From NCBI GenBank assembly GCA_964512325.1, contig CAZEGN010000004.1, forward strand, positions 31,737-95,736: 64,000 nucleotides of DNA. The letters run 5' to 3'. The position numbers and the translations under genes were made by a program. Below are positions 1 through 8,539 of this stretch, in pieces. This DNA is from JACQZO01 sp964512325. Its GTDB lineage: Bacteria > Patescibacteriota > Gracilibacteria > RBG-16-42-10. Each line of letters starts with the position of its first letter. The first letter of the stretch is position 1. The notes beneath the pieces were generated by a model, which saw nothing but the letters and a program-made list of their open reading frames with translations, made no database searches and was not told where the DNA came from.

Positions 1-535
1 GCTGCTCATAGAGACGAACAATGGTTGAGGGTGTTTGCTCAAGGTCATGAAAAGGATAGATAAAATCAATATCATTTTGGAATGGTATCTCGTCACTGCT
101 GGTAATTGGTGGTTGCCCAGAAATATTCAATGATGTCTGGGCAAGTGGACCTGTGATTTTCAGAATAGCTTGTGCTTCAGGTGAGGCAGGAATACGGAAG
201 CCGGCAATACGTTCCTCGTCTGTTTGTGAGTACAGGTGTGGTGATAGCTCAATGCTAGCCTGCAATGGTAATAAAAAGCTTATCTGGCCAGGACTATTAA
301 GCTGAATAATATTGGCTTGCCAAGGAGTAATTTCAAACAATTGTGTGGCCGTAAGGTAATCAGGCAACAACAGCATCATCGTTTTTGTAATCGGTCTTTG
401 TTTTAATTGAAATAGCTTCTCGATGGCATTGTGATTCTTCAGGGGTGCACACAGTCCGGCAACGGTATCAGTAGGGATAGCTAATATGTTGGCCCTTTTT
501 ATTAAGGTGATTTCGGTTGCTGAAAATTGTTGCAT
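1..535 (-). CDS. tsaC: Threonylcarbamoyl-AMP synthase (Sua5/YciO/YrdC family), partial
   Basis: The reverse strand is open from an ATG at 535-533 to the window edge, about 178 codons, so the C-terminus is missing. The translation has the YrdC landmarks in order: IPTDTVAGLCAP near residue 20, the basic stretch LKQRPITK, RIPASPEA, the GPLAQTSLNISG loop (family TSANxSG) and PSTIVRLYE. The family makes threonylcarbamoyl-AMP from threonine, bicarbonate and ATP for the t6A37 modification of tRNA. TsaD, which transfers the group, is encoded at 53336, so the pathway is represented twice here. Its divergent neighbour is a nucleoside deaminase. Family call firm; full length cannot be judged. Confidence 0.88.
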   Translation of the reverse strand, partial: MQQFSATEITLIKRANILAIPTDTVAGLCAPLKNHNAIEKLFQLKQRPITKTMMLLLPDYLTATQLFEITPWQANIIQLNSPGQISFLLPLQASIELSPHLYSQTDEERIAGFRIPASPEAQAILKITGPLAQTSLNISGQPPITSSDEIPFQNDIDFIYPFHDLEQTPSTIVRLYEQ

Positions 536-674
536 GGGCAGAGCTGATTACAATAACACTAGCATAATTTGCTAGCGCTCTCATTACAAAAAGAAGATTT
601 TTTTGATTATCATGCAGGTGTGCCGAGTTTACTAATGGCAAGAATTAGATTTACACTGAGCCAAAACAATATTT

Positions 675-1139
675 ATGGATGACAATACATTTCTTCAGAT
701 GGCAGTTGAACAGGCAGAAGAGTCCGTACGTAACGGTGGTTTTCCTGCCGGTGCTGTTGTAGTAAAAGATGGGCAGGTGATTGCCCGAGGAATAAGCATC
801 GGCAATTTGCTCCATGATCCAACAGCTCATGCTGAAAGTGTGAGTGTGCGTGCTGCTTGCGCCAAGTTGCTAACAACTAATCTGCTCGGTGCAACTTTAT
901 ATGCTTCGCTTGAACCTTGTCTTATGTGTTTTCACGCAGCAAACTGGGCACAGGTTGGTCGTATTGTGTATGGCTGTAGGAAATCAGTTGAATTTGTAAA
1001 GAAGGGCTATTACGAGGGGCAAAATAGCATTGCTGACCTCAATGCTGGCAATAGCCATAAGCTTGAATTGTGTTTTTTGCCAAGGTATGAAAACGACATG
1101 TTGGCGTTAGTGAAACAATGGGAAGATAGTCTCTCCTAA
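675..1139 (+). CDS. Nucleoside/cytidine deaminase family protein
   Basis: A 154-residue protein with both zinc-deaminase motifs: TAHAES (residues about 50-55; His ligand and catalytic Glu) and SLEPCLMC (about 77-84; two Cys ligands). The segment FPAGAVVVKDG is typical of the guanine deaminase/TadA branch. The family hydrolytically deaminates guanine, cytidine or tRNA adenosine-34; substrate cannot be fixed from sequence. The short strand after the zinc site and the NDPTAHAE-like context favour a free-base or nucleoside deaminase over TadA, but TadA is not excluded. It begins a run of plus-strand genes with a NUDIX-like and a queuosine-salvage gene, suggesting nucleoside salvage (inference). 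Confidence 0.85.
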   Translation: MDDNTFLQMAVEQAEESVRNGGFPAGAVVVKDGQVIARGISIGNLLHDPTAHAESVSVRAACAKLLTTNLLGATLYASLEPCLMCFHAANWAQVGRIVYGCRKSVEFVKKGYYEGQNSIADLNAGNSHKLELCFLPRYENDMLALVKQWEDSLS

Positions 1140-1175
1140 AGTCATGTGCTATACATAGCAGTGTAAAAAGCCTGC

Positions 1176-1916
1176 ATGATCTCTCCAAAAGTCTTGGCGC
1201 GTGGTCAATTTTCCCCTAGTAATGTGCTAGTCACAATCAGCGATTCTAATCGAAAGGTAGATCCTGTAGTTGAATCACAGATCGACGCTCTGTGGCAGCA
1301 GAAGTCGTCGTTAGCTCAAGCCCAAGGCAAACATATTTATAATGGTATTTCATACCGTCTCAACACCCTGGAAGTGACCCCTGCTCAACTGAAAATTGAC
1401 TTGGGAAAGTTTGATTACAAAACTCGTGAATGTTTGATTGAGGCCGAAGGATATTATCAGTTAGATGAAAGCTATTATCGTAAAGGTTGCCATACGTTGG
1501 GTACAGTTAAAACAAGCGATGATCAGTACTTATTAGTGGAAATATCTAGCAAATCAATGAATACTAATGCCATAGACTTTCTGGGAGGCATTGTGGAGGA
1601 CAATATGAAATTAGAAAATGGGGATGATCTTTTTCAGTCTTTTCTTGTTGAACTTGAAGAAGAAGCATGTGTTACCATTGAAGATATCAGTGTGCTGTAT
1701 TTGGCCCTAGTGTATCTAAGCGCAAATACCAATATAGGATTCTACTTTGAAGTTGAGCTGAAGCAGACTGCTGCTCAAGTGCTTGCGCGGTTTGAACACA
1801 TGGGAAAAGATCAGGATGTTAAAGCATTGCGTGCATATTCAAAAAGCGAATATCATGCTTTGCTAAGCAAGCACACTATAAACAAACAATTTGTGCTTAA
1901 TTATGTTTCAATTTAG
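1176..1916 (+). CDS. NUDIX-like hydrolase
   Basis: A 246-residue protein whose C-terminal half resembles a NUDIX domain. A degenerate Nudix box runs from about residue 136, with GGIVEDN followed by FLVELEEEACV, matching the RExxEExGU part of the motif; the Arg is replaced by Val, so activity is uncertain. The N-terminal 90 residues have no motif I recognise. It starts with ATG 36 bp after the deaminase gene and 37 bp before the DUF2419 gene, so the three are probably cotranscribed. NUDIX enzymes cleave nucleoside diphosphates linked to another moiety. A fused accessory N-terminal domain is possible. Confidence 0.6.
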   Translation: MISPKVLARGQFSPSNVLVTISDSNRKVDPVVESQIDALWQQKSSLAQAQGKHIYNGISYRLNTLEVTPAQLKIDLGKFDYKTRECLIEAEGYYQLDESYYRKGCHTLGTVKTSDDQYLLVEISSKSMNTNAIDFLGGIVEDNMKLENGDDLFQSFLVELEEEACVTIEDISVLYLALVYLSANTNIGFYFEVELKQTAAQVLARFEHMGKDQDVKALRAYSKSEYHALLSKHTINKQFVLNYVSI

Positions 1917-1953
1917 CTAATAGAAGCGGGCTTTAGACGAAGGTGTTCCTATT

Positions 1954-2595
1954 TTGGACTGGAACTATCTTGCTGCTATGACTGCTGAGCAGTTCGGCTA
2001 CTTTTTGCGAGGCAATGTTGAAATACCACTCTTCAAAGAGCGCCTTTCCATAGTGCACGAGATTTCTAGAGTGATGCTGGAAAGGTACTCTGGTAAAGTC
2101 AGTAACCTACTTGCTGCAAGCCGTTATGATGCCGTGGTTTTATTAGAGCTCATCTGCCAAAGCTTTCCTTCTTTTCAGGATTACTCCCCTTATAAAGGAA
2201 GTGTGGTGACCTTTCATAAGCGGGCGCAGGTATTTATTGGTGATGTTGATTATCTACTGCGCATGCAGAAAGGTGATGGCTTGAAACAGAGCGAGATGCT
2301 CACTGCATTTCCAGACTACCGTTTGCCCCAAATTCTACGCCATCTGGGTATACTAGAATATTCTTCAGAGCTTGCGCATAGAGTCGACTGCGAAGAAGAA
2401 ATTTTACACCACTCTGAAATGGAAGTGGAAATTCGAGCTGCTACCATATGTGCGGTTGAGACACTGAGGACCACTTTACTAGAGCGGGGAGTACATGTTA
2501 CCACAACACTCTTGAGTAGCTATTTGTGGCTGCTCAGTAAAACGCAGTCCGCTGATATGAAACCCCATCATCTCACGCGTACAACTGCTTACTAA
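1954..2595 (+). CDS. Queuosine salvage protein (DUF2419/QNG1 family)
   Basis: A 213-residue protein closely following the DUF2419 pattern: PLFKERLSIVHEISRVMLERYSG, FPSFQDYSPYKGSVVTFHKRAQ, then LTAFPDYRLPQILRHLGILEYS and VEIRAATICAVETLR. In characterised members (QNG1/Qng1) this enzyme hydrolyses queuosine 5'-monophosphate to release queuine base for salvage. Family members are typically longer at the N-terminus; this one is short, and the best start seems to be TTG at 1954. The central Asp in the FxDYRLPQ motif is conserved. It follows a base deaminase and NUDIX gene. The family assignment is strong; that the protein acts on queuosine here is inferred from family. Confidence 0.85.
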   Translation: MDWNYLAAMTAEQFGYFLRGNVEIPLFKERLSIVHEISRVMLERYSGKVSNLLAASRYDAVVLLELICQSFPSFQDYSPYKGSVVTFHKRAQVFIGDVDYLLRMQKGDGLKQSEMLTAFPDYRLPQILRHLGILEYSSELAHRVDCEEEILHHSEMEVEIRAATICAVETLRTTLLERGVHVTTTLLSSYLWLLSKTQSADMKPHHLTRTTAY

Positions 2596-2619
2596 GCTAA
2601 ACTGATTGAGTTTTTTTCC

Positions 2620-3180
2620 ATGAATAACCCGCCTTACGTCAAACAGATTTATGCCCATGCGTGTTCATTAGCGGTATTGCGTATGGTTTTAGCTAGGCAA
2701 GGAGTTATGGTGGACGAATCGGAATTAATTCAAAAGGTTGAAAATGACTATGGTAAGAGTTTTACGAATATTAGGAATACTAGCATTGCAAAGCTAGCAA
2801 CAACCTATGGTCTTAAAACAACCATATATGCTCTAAAGTCAGCTAAGGGGAAAAAGGGTGGGGGCGCTTTGTTAGAATCTTTGTCCGTAGCCGATAAAGA
2901 TATGTTGGCGGCAGCTCAACTAGGCTGTGAGATAGTATATGGTCGTCTGGCTGAAAAGGAAATCAAAACCTCTCTTGCGCAGGGGAAGCTCATTCAAACT
3001 TCAGTCAAATTGCAGTTTTTATACCCTACTCAAAAAGGATTCCATTCAATTCTTCTCTATGCGGTTGATCAAGAGAAAATAAAATATCATGATCCCTACT
3101 GTGGTGCTGCACTGGAAGTAAATATTGCCCAATTGCTAAAAGCCATGAGTAACACCGGCCCTGCAATTTTATACGGCTAA
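2620..3180 (+). CDS. Peptidase C39-like cysteine protease domain protein
   Basis: A 186-residue single-domain protein. HACSLAVLRMVLARQG near residue 13 places the catalytic Cys at the start of a helix, as in C39 and other papain-like peptidases. GFHSILLYAV (about 140) supplies the His, and KYHDPYCG (about 155) the Asp. C39 peptidases cut double-Gly leader peptides, usually fused to an ABC exporter; here the domain is alone and no exporter is adjacent (the nearest is at 8540). No signal peptide is visible, so a cytoplasmic role is likely. Ends the plus-strand run and converges on an MFS transporter gene. Confidence 0.7.
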   Translation: MNNPPYVKQIYAHACSLAVLRMVLARQGVMVDESELIQKVENDYGKSFTNIRNTSIAKLATTYGLKTTIYALKSAKGKKGGGALLESLSVADKDMLAAAQLGCEIVYGRLAEKEIKTSLAQGKLIQTSVKLQFLYPTQKGFHSILLYAVDQEKIKYHDPYCGAALEVNIAQLLKAMSNTGPAILYG

Positions 3181-3242
3181 AGGAGTGAAACTATCTGCAT
3201 TGTTTTCGATTGCGGGTACTGTGCCCAATCTTTTTTAAGAGA

Positions 3243-4496
3243 TTAAGATTGCTCTCGATTAAGCGTTGTTTGTACAGCAAAGATCTTTTTTTCTTTTAAC
3301 AATAAAATCGCAATGAGTGTCGTAATGAAAAGATAAATAACAAATGTAGAGCTAAACAAAGAGTGAAACTGTGTATTGCTGCCTAAGATTAAGCCGATAA
3401 AGAGGGGGGCGACAATACCACCTATGCTATAGAACGAATCACCGGAGCTATATGCTTCCGCCCGCAGTCTTTTAGGTACAGCTATATGCAGGTGCTTTTG
3501 AAAGTTGAGCACTATACAAAGATCGGCGATACCAATGAGCAGAAATGTGATCACCAAATCGATCTGGGTTTGGGCGGAGAGTAGTAAAAAGTATAAATGG
3601 CTAAATAGGGCTAAAGAAATGCCTGCTATCATTATTTTTCTGCCCCCAATGCGGTCTATCAGTTTGCCAATCTTATTAGAGAATAATAAATGTGGTAGGG
3701 ATACTACTGTAAGTATAAGTGCTCCAGTAAGCGCGCTGTGGCCCAAGGCTGCGGTATAGATAGGTTCTGCAATCCACACTGCATATTCATAGGTGCCATA
3801 GACTAGGCAGTAGAGAATATAGACGATCAAAGGAAAACCAAACTTTTTCAGTGAATAAATCTCGCCTTTATAGATACGATCTTTTTTGATCAGTCTTAGA
3901 CTGCTTTTGATTTTCTCCCAGGAAATAACTTGGGGATGTATTCTGATAAAATATCCGAATAATACGGTGCTTACGATTAAGCTGATCACTCCTATCCATA
4001 CAATATCTATCAATAGTAAGAGCATGCCACCGAGTATGCTGCCCACTATCCAGCCAATAGCGCGACTTGATAAATAAGTCCCATTTATAGCAGCACTTTG
4101 GGACTTTTTTGTATGATCAAGAATAAGCTGCAAGCCTCCAGCACCAATGCAGGTAGAAGCAATTCCTAGCACTGTCATAAAAATGACCGCCGTGATCAGA
4201 GAAAGGCTTTGAAGCAGAACAAGACTTGCTAGGAAGAGCAGCAGTCCGATAGCAATAGTAAAGTTGCGACCAACTTTATCTGAAATGTCACTAATCGGTA
4301 AATTGAGCAATAAAGAGCCAATACCATATGCTGCTACTATCACTCCAGCTTGTTCAATCCCAAACAAATTTTCAAAGTGTTCAGGTAAAACATACCAAAG
4401 AATACCCTCAACAATGATAGATACCGTTAACAAAACGATCAGTTTCCAAGCAATAGCAGGCAAATTCGAGGTATGTCTGCGGTAACGAGAGAGCAT
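3243..4496 (-). CDS. MFS transporter
   Basis: A 417-residue membrane protein with about twelve hydrophobic segments. The loop between helices 2 and 3 reads ISDISDKVGRNFTI, the MFS motif GxxxDRxGRR in modified form, and the equivalent in the second half is IGKLIDRIGGRKIMI. The substrate cannot be told from sequence; major facilitator proteins couple export or uptake to proton gradients. It is convergent with the C39-like gene and lies beside an unrelated lipoprotein-like gene. The ATG start at 4496 follows an AT-rich region and no Shine-Dalgarno sequence is visible. Confidence 0.85.
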   Translation of the reverse strand: MLSRYRRHTSNLPAIAWKLIVLLTVSIIVEGILWYVLPEHFENLFGIEQAGVIVAAYGIGSLLLNLPISDISDKVGRNFTIAIGLLLFLASLVLLQSLSLITAVIFMTVLGIASTCIGAGGLQLILDHTKKSQSAAINGTYLSSRAIGWIVGSILGGMLLLLIDIVWIGVISLIVSTVLFGYFIRIHPQVISWEKIKSSLRLIKKDRIYKGEIYSLKKFGFPLIVYILYCLVYGTYEYAVWIAEPIYTAALGHSALTGALILTVVSLPHLLFSNKIGKLIDRIGGRKIMIAGISLALFSHLYFLLLSAQTQIDLVITFLLIGIADLCIVLNFQKHLHIAVPKRLRAEAYSSGDSFYSIGGIVAPLFIGLILGSNTQFHSLFSSTFVIYLFITTLIAILLLKEKKIFAVQTTLNREQS

Positions 4497-4591
4497 GTGT
4501 GTTTGTTTTCTTTCTATTATAGCTTATATGAGCCGACTTTTTCAATTGACGGCTTGTGATCGAGCTAAGAAGTGGGATGTTTTTTCTGATA

Positions 4592-5572
4592 CTACAGTTG
4601 TACTGTGATCAATTCACTTGGTACTTTAGAAAAATCACTGGTGCTGTCTTCTACTACAAATTTGTAGTCAATGCACTCTTTCCCTTCCATAGTAGTAACA
4701 AAATTATTCATTATATATCGCCTTACCTGAGTAGTTTTAGTATCCCAGTTCACCGTTTCGATTTTATAAAGAGAGAGGTTTTTGTCTTGGAGCACTTTGC
4801 CTGTCATGCTTTCCACATCCCATAGTGCTACCATAGTTGGAGATAGGTATGGTCCACCTGGTCCCCAGGTGCTTTCAGCGCATGAAGGCATATTGTTGGT
4901 ATTTTTCGTGGTAATTAATATCTTTGTAAAATCTTTATTCCAAACACCATCAGGTAGAAACCTCCAGGTTTGTGTATTTATGTCATAAACAGCCCACTCG
5001 GTATTAAAGGCACCACATTCAGACTCCCCAACCTGTATTATACGGCTCACTAGCTGTTTGGTGGTTGGTGACCAGCTGGCTGCTAACGGAGAAGCGGTGC
5101 AGCCACCAGCTTGTACTGTAGGAATGAATTTCCAGTTTTGTTTAGGCAAGTTAAAGGTAATTTCATTTTCTTGATTGTTAGTCTTTACAAACAATCGCAT
5201 ATCCCATGAACAGGACTTCACCTTTGTTATACCGGGAGGAAGTGAATCAAAAATTGTGTCTTCCAAGATACTCCATAAATCTTTGCTGCAGTCAGTAATG
5301 TATGTTGTGGCAAGCATCTTTTTGTCTGGAGACTGTCTGGCATTAAGCAATATGTATCCTGGAACATCTCTAGCATCTTCTTCTGCAATGTCTAATGTCA
5401 GTAGCTCTTTTGGTAAATACTTGCCTAAGCGTTGTACCAATTGGTCATGCGTAATGCCTACTTCAGATGAATTAATGGGCTGAGCTTGGTAATTAGGCCA
5501 ACTGTGATTGTTACTGTAAACACCAATGATGAGTAGAACGGCAACTGTCAGCAGGGCAAGATGTTTTTGCAT
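4592..5572 (-). CDS. Secreted or membrane-anchored protein of unknown function
   Basis: I do not recognise a family. The 326-residue product starts with a basic-hydrophobic segment (about residues 5-20) that looks like a signal anchor, so it is probably extracytoplasmic. The rest is rich in beta-type, Trp-containing repeats such as WAVYDINTQTWRFLPDG and ALWDVESMTGKVL, reminiscent of a beta-propeller. Six or more Cys residues (for example AGGCTAS, ESECGAF, MPSCAES) could form disulfides outside the cell. It is followed 45 bp downstream by the 5617-6033 gene on the same strand in the opposite genomic order, so the two may share a transcript. Confidence 0.7.
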   Translation of the reverse strand: MQKHLALLTVAVLLIIGVYSNNHSWPNYQAQPINSSEVGITHDQLVQRLGKYLPKELLTLDIAEEDARDVPGYILLNARQSPDKKMLATTYITDCSKDLWSILEDTIFDSLPPGITKVKSCSWDMRLFVKTNNQENEITFNLPKQNWKFIPTVQAGGCTASPLAASWSPTTKQLVSRIIQVGESECGAFNTEWAVYDINTQTWRFLPDGVWNKDFTKILITTKNTNNMPSCAESTWGPGGPYLSPTMVALWDVESMTGKVLQDKNLSLYKIETVNWDTKTTQVRRYIMNNFVTTMEGKECIDYKFVVEDSTSDFSKVPSELITVQL

Positions 5573-5616
5573 GAGTAATGTACAAGTCTCTTTGAGTATA
5601 CAGGAGGTGTCTTAAA

Positions 5617-6033
5617 TTAAGGAAGCTGGGTGACTATTTGTAAGCTCCATTCTTTTTTCTTTTTACTTAAAGTTAAGCTGTCCACCAAGTAAACAATTTC
5701 CAAGCGTTCTTGTCTTTTATTGTAGTTTTGAAATTCTAAGGTGAAGTACTTCAGGATGTCAGAAACGGGGACATCAATCTGAATGAGAATCCCAGCTACA
5801 CTTTTGGTGTATTGCTTAGCAATCATTTCATTATCAGTGAAGTATTGTCGTGTCAGCCGCTCAGACTGCCTGAGTCTTTTTACCACCGGTGCTAGTTCTT
5901 CAGTAAACGATATGTTCCCTTGTGCTCGTTCACAGAGCAGTTCTTCCCAATCATTTTTATAGTGTTGAAACTGTGCGCTATCAAATTCGATATATTCTGC
6001 TGCTTTTAATCCACGATATAATTTCATACGCAT
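5617..6033 (-). CDS. Small protein, possibly ADP-ribosyltransferase-like
   Basis: A 138-residue protein without a family I can name. The start MRMKLYRGLKAAEYI (YRG-like) and the segment RQYFTDNEMIAKQYTKSVAGILIQIDVPVSDI resemble the R-G and F-T-x-N...A motifs of small ART-fold proteins that control metabolites or act as toxins. The third motif expected of that fold is not clear, so the link is only suggestive. No signal peptide or membrane segment. It sits 18 bp downstream of the Ldh-family gene on the same strand and probably shares its transcript. Confidence 0.6.
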   Translation of the reverse strand: MRMKLYRGLKAAEYIEFDSAQFQHYKNDWEELLCERAQGNISFTEELAPVVKRLRQSERLTRQYFTDNEMIAKQYTKSVAGILIQIDVPVSDILKYFTLEFQNYNKRQERLEIVYLVDSLTLSKKKKEWSLQIVTQLP

Positions 6034-6050
6034 TGGCTTTAAGGTGATAT

Positions 6051-7037
6051 TTACTTGCTATATCCTAACTGGTTCAGCAGTTTGTCATCGATGGTAACTC
6101 TATTGCTTGCTAGCGCCGCCTGTCTCGCTGTTCTTGCTCTTTCGCCAGGCAGGCGAATTGTCGTAACACCTTCACGTTTGCGCGATTTTTTAATAGTAGC
6201 AATGAGCTCAGTGCACTTTTGCTTAAAGCTATTGATATCAGTTAATAGCTCAGGATCGATTGCGATAATGGTACAGCCCCACTCTTGATCGAAAGTTTGA
6301 TAGTCACAAAAAGCGGAATTGGCTAAAGGTCCAGCTAATACTTCCACCATGAGACTGAGGGAAGAGCCCTTAAAACTGCGGTCAAATGGCAACAGTGCTC
6401 CTGACATGGCGGCCTCAGGATCAAGCGTTGGGTGTCCATTCTTATCAATCGCGAAGTTTTCGGGAAGCTTTTCACCTTTAATTTTAGCTAAAATGAGACC
6501 GTAGAAAGTCATGGCCGACGTTGCCATATCAAACACAAAGGGCTCTTCTGTGGTTGGAAATGAAAAGCTAATCGGATTGGTGCCGAATAATGGATCAATA
6601 CTGTCAAACGCAGTGGTTGCCCCAGGGGAGCGTGAGACCATCAAGCCAATTAAATCAGCTTTAGCTATTTGCTCAGTATAATAGCTTAATGCGCCATTGC
6701 TCGAAAAGAAGTTGTGGACAGCAACTAGGCCAAACCCATGAGCTTTCGCTTTCTGAATGGCTGCCTCTGTTCCTTTTTGACTTGCTAGCATCGACGGGTT
6801 TCGGTTGGCATTAATAACTTGTGAGAGTCTCGTATCTTTTTCAATCAGTATTTGTCCGTCCGGTTCTATGTCTTGCAGTGGTTCTGTCCCTGTAAGTTTA
6901 ATAATTCCTTGGGTTACATATCCCGACATTTCAGCCCACAATAAACACTTGGCGACGACTGCTGCATCTTGGTCATTGAGATTTTTGGCCAATGTCTGTA
7001 GTACTTTTTGTTTTAGCTGATCGATGTCAATGAGCAT
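6051..7037 (-). CDS. Ldh family (malate/L-lactate-type) NAD(P)-dependent dehydrogenase
   Basis: A 328-residue protein of the Ldh_2 family (not the classical MDH/LDH fold). Family features present are NFFSSNGALSYYTEQIAKADLIGL, the nucleotide-binding loop FGTNPISFSFP (about 150), FDMATSAM, and the PTLDPEAAMSGALLPF block (about 205). Relatives oxidise L-malate, L-lactate, ureidoglycolate or sulfolactate; the substrate cannot be chosen here. At most about ten residues shorter than typical members, so probably complete. The C-terminus IRLPGERARTARQAAL matches the conserved family end. Followed on the same strand by the 5617 gene. Confidence 0.88.
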   Translation of the reverse strand: MLIDIDQLKQKVLQTLAKNLNDQDAAVVAKCLLWAEMSGYVTQGIIKLTGTEPLQDIEPDGQILIEKDTRLSQVINANRNPSMLASQKGTEAAIQKAKAHGFGLVAVHNFFSSNGALSYYTEQIAKADLIGLMVSRSPGATTAFDSIDPLFGTNPISFSFPTTEEPFVFDMATSAMTFYGLILAKIKGEKLPENFAIDKNGHPTLDPEAAMSGALLPFDRSFKGSSLSLMVEVLAGPLANSAFCDYQTFDQEWGCTIIAIDPELLTDINSFKQKCTELIATIKKSRKREGVTTIRLPGERARTARQAALASNRVTIDDKLLNQLGYSK

Positions 7038-7067
7038 ATATCAATAGACTTTTTTTAAAACCTAGCA

Positions 7068-7292
7068 TTGATAATCGTTGAACGTCAAAGGCGTTCATGT
7101 TTAAACAGCTTTTCTGAATTGCTGCCGCATGTTGCCTATGAAGATAGCATTCAGGTTAATTCTCAGATTAACTTAGCTATTCAAGACAGCAGGACTTTTG
7201 TGCGTGTTGCAGCTGAACCAAAAGTACCTGTGGTTCAAACTGTGGCTGTTTTTACAGACGATGCTGTGCAATCAAAGGGAAGAGCTGGTTGA
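7068..7292 (+). CDS. Doubtful short ORF
   Basis: A 74-codon ORF starting at TTG and overlapping the 3' end of the minus-strand gene at 7272 by 21 bp. The product has mixed, protein-like composition but no motif, signal or hydrophobic segment. It fills the only gap between two minus-strand genes. It could be a remnant of a gene. I keep it only because the region holds nothing else. Confidence 0.2.
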   Translation: MIIVERQRRSCLNSFSELLPHVAYEDSIQVNSQINLAIQDSRTFVRVAAEPKVPVVQTVAVFTDDAVQSKGRAG

Positions 7293-7748
7293 TGGTGTGG
7301 CGGTTTTTTGTAGCGATGTAACTACGCGACTGTGTTGAAAATACCTAATTGTGTATGTTTGTTCGGTGTCGATTTTGCCAAACTCTGTTTTCTCAATAGT
7401 AAATTCTTCATTGTTGATTGATATAACGAGATAATATTCTCTTAGTCTGAAGTTTTCTTCTCTAATAGACGTAACTTGTCCAATGATGCTCATTACCCTT
7501 TTTGAGAAAATATCCTTTAGTAACTGATAGGTTTTAGGAAGGTGAGGGTTCAGTCGTAAAAAAAATGTTGCTATCACGGAAAGTCCTAATATGTAACTAT
7601 GTAGTCCGTACTCATCACCATAGTGATCTGCGATTTCCTGTAATGTTGCGCCGACAACAGCAATCTCTATACAGTTAAACACAAATGACCAGCCTAAAAT
7701 GTATGTAAGCTTTGCTATGTCGGTGTCGGTAGCCTTAACAATTTCCAC
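7272..7748 (-). CDS. Small membrane protein, unknown
   Basis: A 158-residue protein with two hydrophobic helices near residues 12-38 and 50-65, separated by an acidic turn, then a soluble C-terminal half of about 85 residues. That half is predicted as beta strands, ending in a Ser/Thr-rich tail. No catalytic motif. The topology suggests a hairpin in the membrane with a cytoplasmic or external domain. Family not recognised. Confidence 0.6.
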   Translation of the reverse strand: MEIVKATDTDIAKLTYILGWSFVFNCIEIAVVGATLQEIADHYGDEYGLHSYILGLSVIATFFLRLNPHLPKTYQLLKDIFSKRVMSIIGQVTSIREENFRLREYYLVISINNEEFTIEKTEFGKIDTEQTYTIRYFQHSRVVTSLQKTATPSTSSSL

Positions 7749-7820
7749 AAAATAAAGTTTAGCTGCAAAGAATTTATCTTAACTAGTAGGTGTGGTCTAG
7801 TTATTAATGGCTTTTGCGGC

Positions 7821-8327
7821 CTAGTCTGCATCTATGCGTCTGCTTACTTCTTCGACGGTCTCTTTTTTTACTCTTGGCTTTAGGTCTTCGAATAAAGTGG
7901 CGATATCCTCTCTACACCCAGCTCCTTCAGCCGCTGTATAAATTGCGTACGTCAGTATCTCAATCACACCCATTCCTAACTTTTCTGCTATGTCGATCAC
8001 TAGCCGACTGTCAGGTACCAGCTGCCTTAACTGAGCAAAAGCAATGTCAGGATTAGTTTGTGTTAATAAAGATTTAAATTCGTCCGTTTCGAACGCTTTT
8101 AACCTAATATTCTGATCATCAGGTATCAGCGCGAGCACAATGTTTAAACGGTACTGCATTCTTAATACTTCCTCGATTAATTTAGGAATATGTTGTCCAT
8201 GCTCAGTAATAAGAGCTACACACTTTGCTCTAGTGGCATCAGTGCTGAGTTTTCCTTTCCTGATTCGATGGTTTTTCTCTAAAACTAGCTCAACGATCTT
8301 TGCATCAAGAGATTTCGGGATAGCCAT
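7821..8327 (-). CDS. Alpha-helical cytosolic protein, unknown
   Basis: A 168-residue charged, helix-forming protein with no signal, membrane segment or known motif. It begins MAIPKSLDAKIVELVLEKNHRIRKG and ends in a basic-acidic amphipathic stretch. It is encoded on the minus strand 72 bp from the 7272 gene. Immediately beyond its start lies the sequence that may be the leftmost decayed copy of the island repeat. Its place in or out of the island is therefore uncertain. Confidence 0.6.
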   Translation of the reverse strand: MAIPKSLDAKIVELVLEKNHRIRKGKLSTDATRAKCVALITEHGQHIPKLIEEVLRMQYRLNIVLALIPDDQNIRLKAFETDEFKSLLTQTNPDIAFAQLRQLVPDSRLVIDIAEKLGMGVIEILTYAIYTAAEGAGCREDIATLFEDLKPRVKKETVEEVSRRIDAD

Positions 8328-8364
8328 AATTATGTTGTTTAAAAGTAGATTTTAGCTCTTTTGT

Positions 8365-8533
8365 TGATGGTGTCAACTTTTGTGGTTTTTGTTCGCTCAA
8401 TAGGCTAAACATCGGGCTGAAAAAGAGCTTGGTGATTTAAAACCGGCAAACAGAGGTGTTTTGAGCTGTTGCAGAAGGCATGTCATTAGAGAACCTCAGG
8501 GGTTTTTGGCTATTAGAAGAGGGGAGATAGAAC
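8365..8533 (+). repeat. Possible leftmost decayed copy of the 178-bp att-like repeat (R0)
   Basis: About 169 bp. It starts TGATGGTGTC, has GTGGTT where intact copies have GAGGTT at the right offset, and ends CTATTAGAAGAGGGGAGATAGAAC, which matches the conserved end (TTATTAGAAGACCGGAAAGGGTAGAAC in part). The middle is not alignable by eye. As with copies at 13429, 14934, 16387 and 17266, a minus-strand gene ends a few bases after it. If real, the array begins here and the ABC exporter is cassette cargo. Confidence 0.4.
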
Positions 8534-8539
8534 TTACAT

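Noticed and set aside
4264..4485. Plus-strand ORFs inside the MFS gene
   Set aside because: They are complementary shadows of the transmembrane protein on the minus strand.
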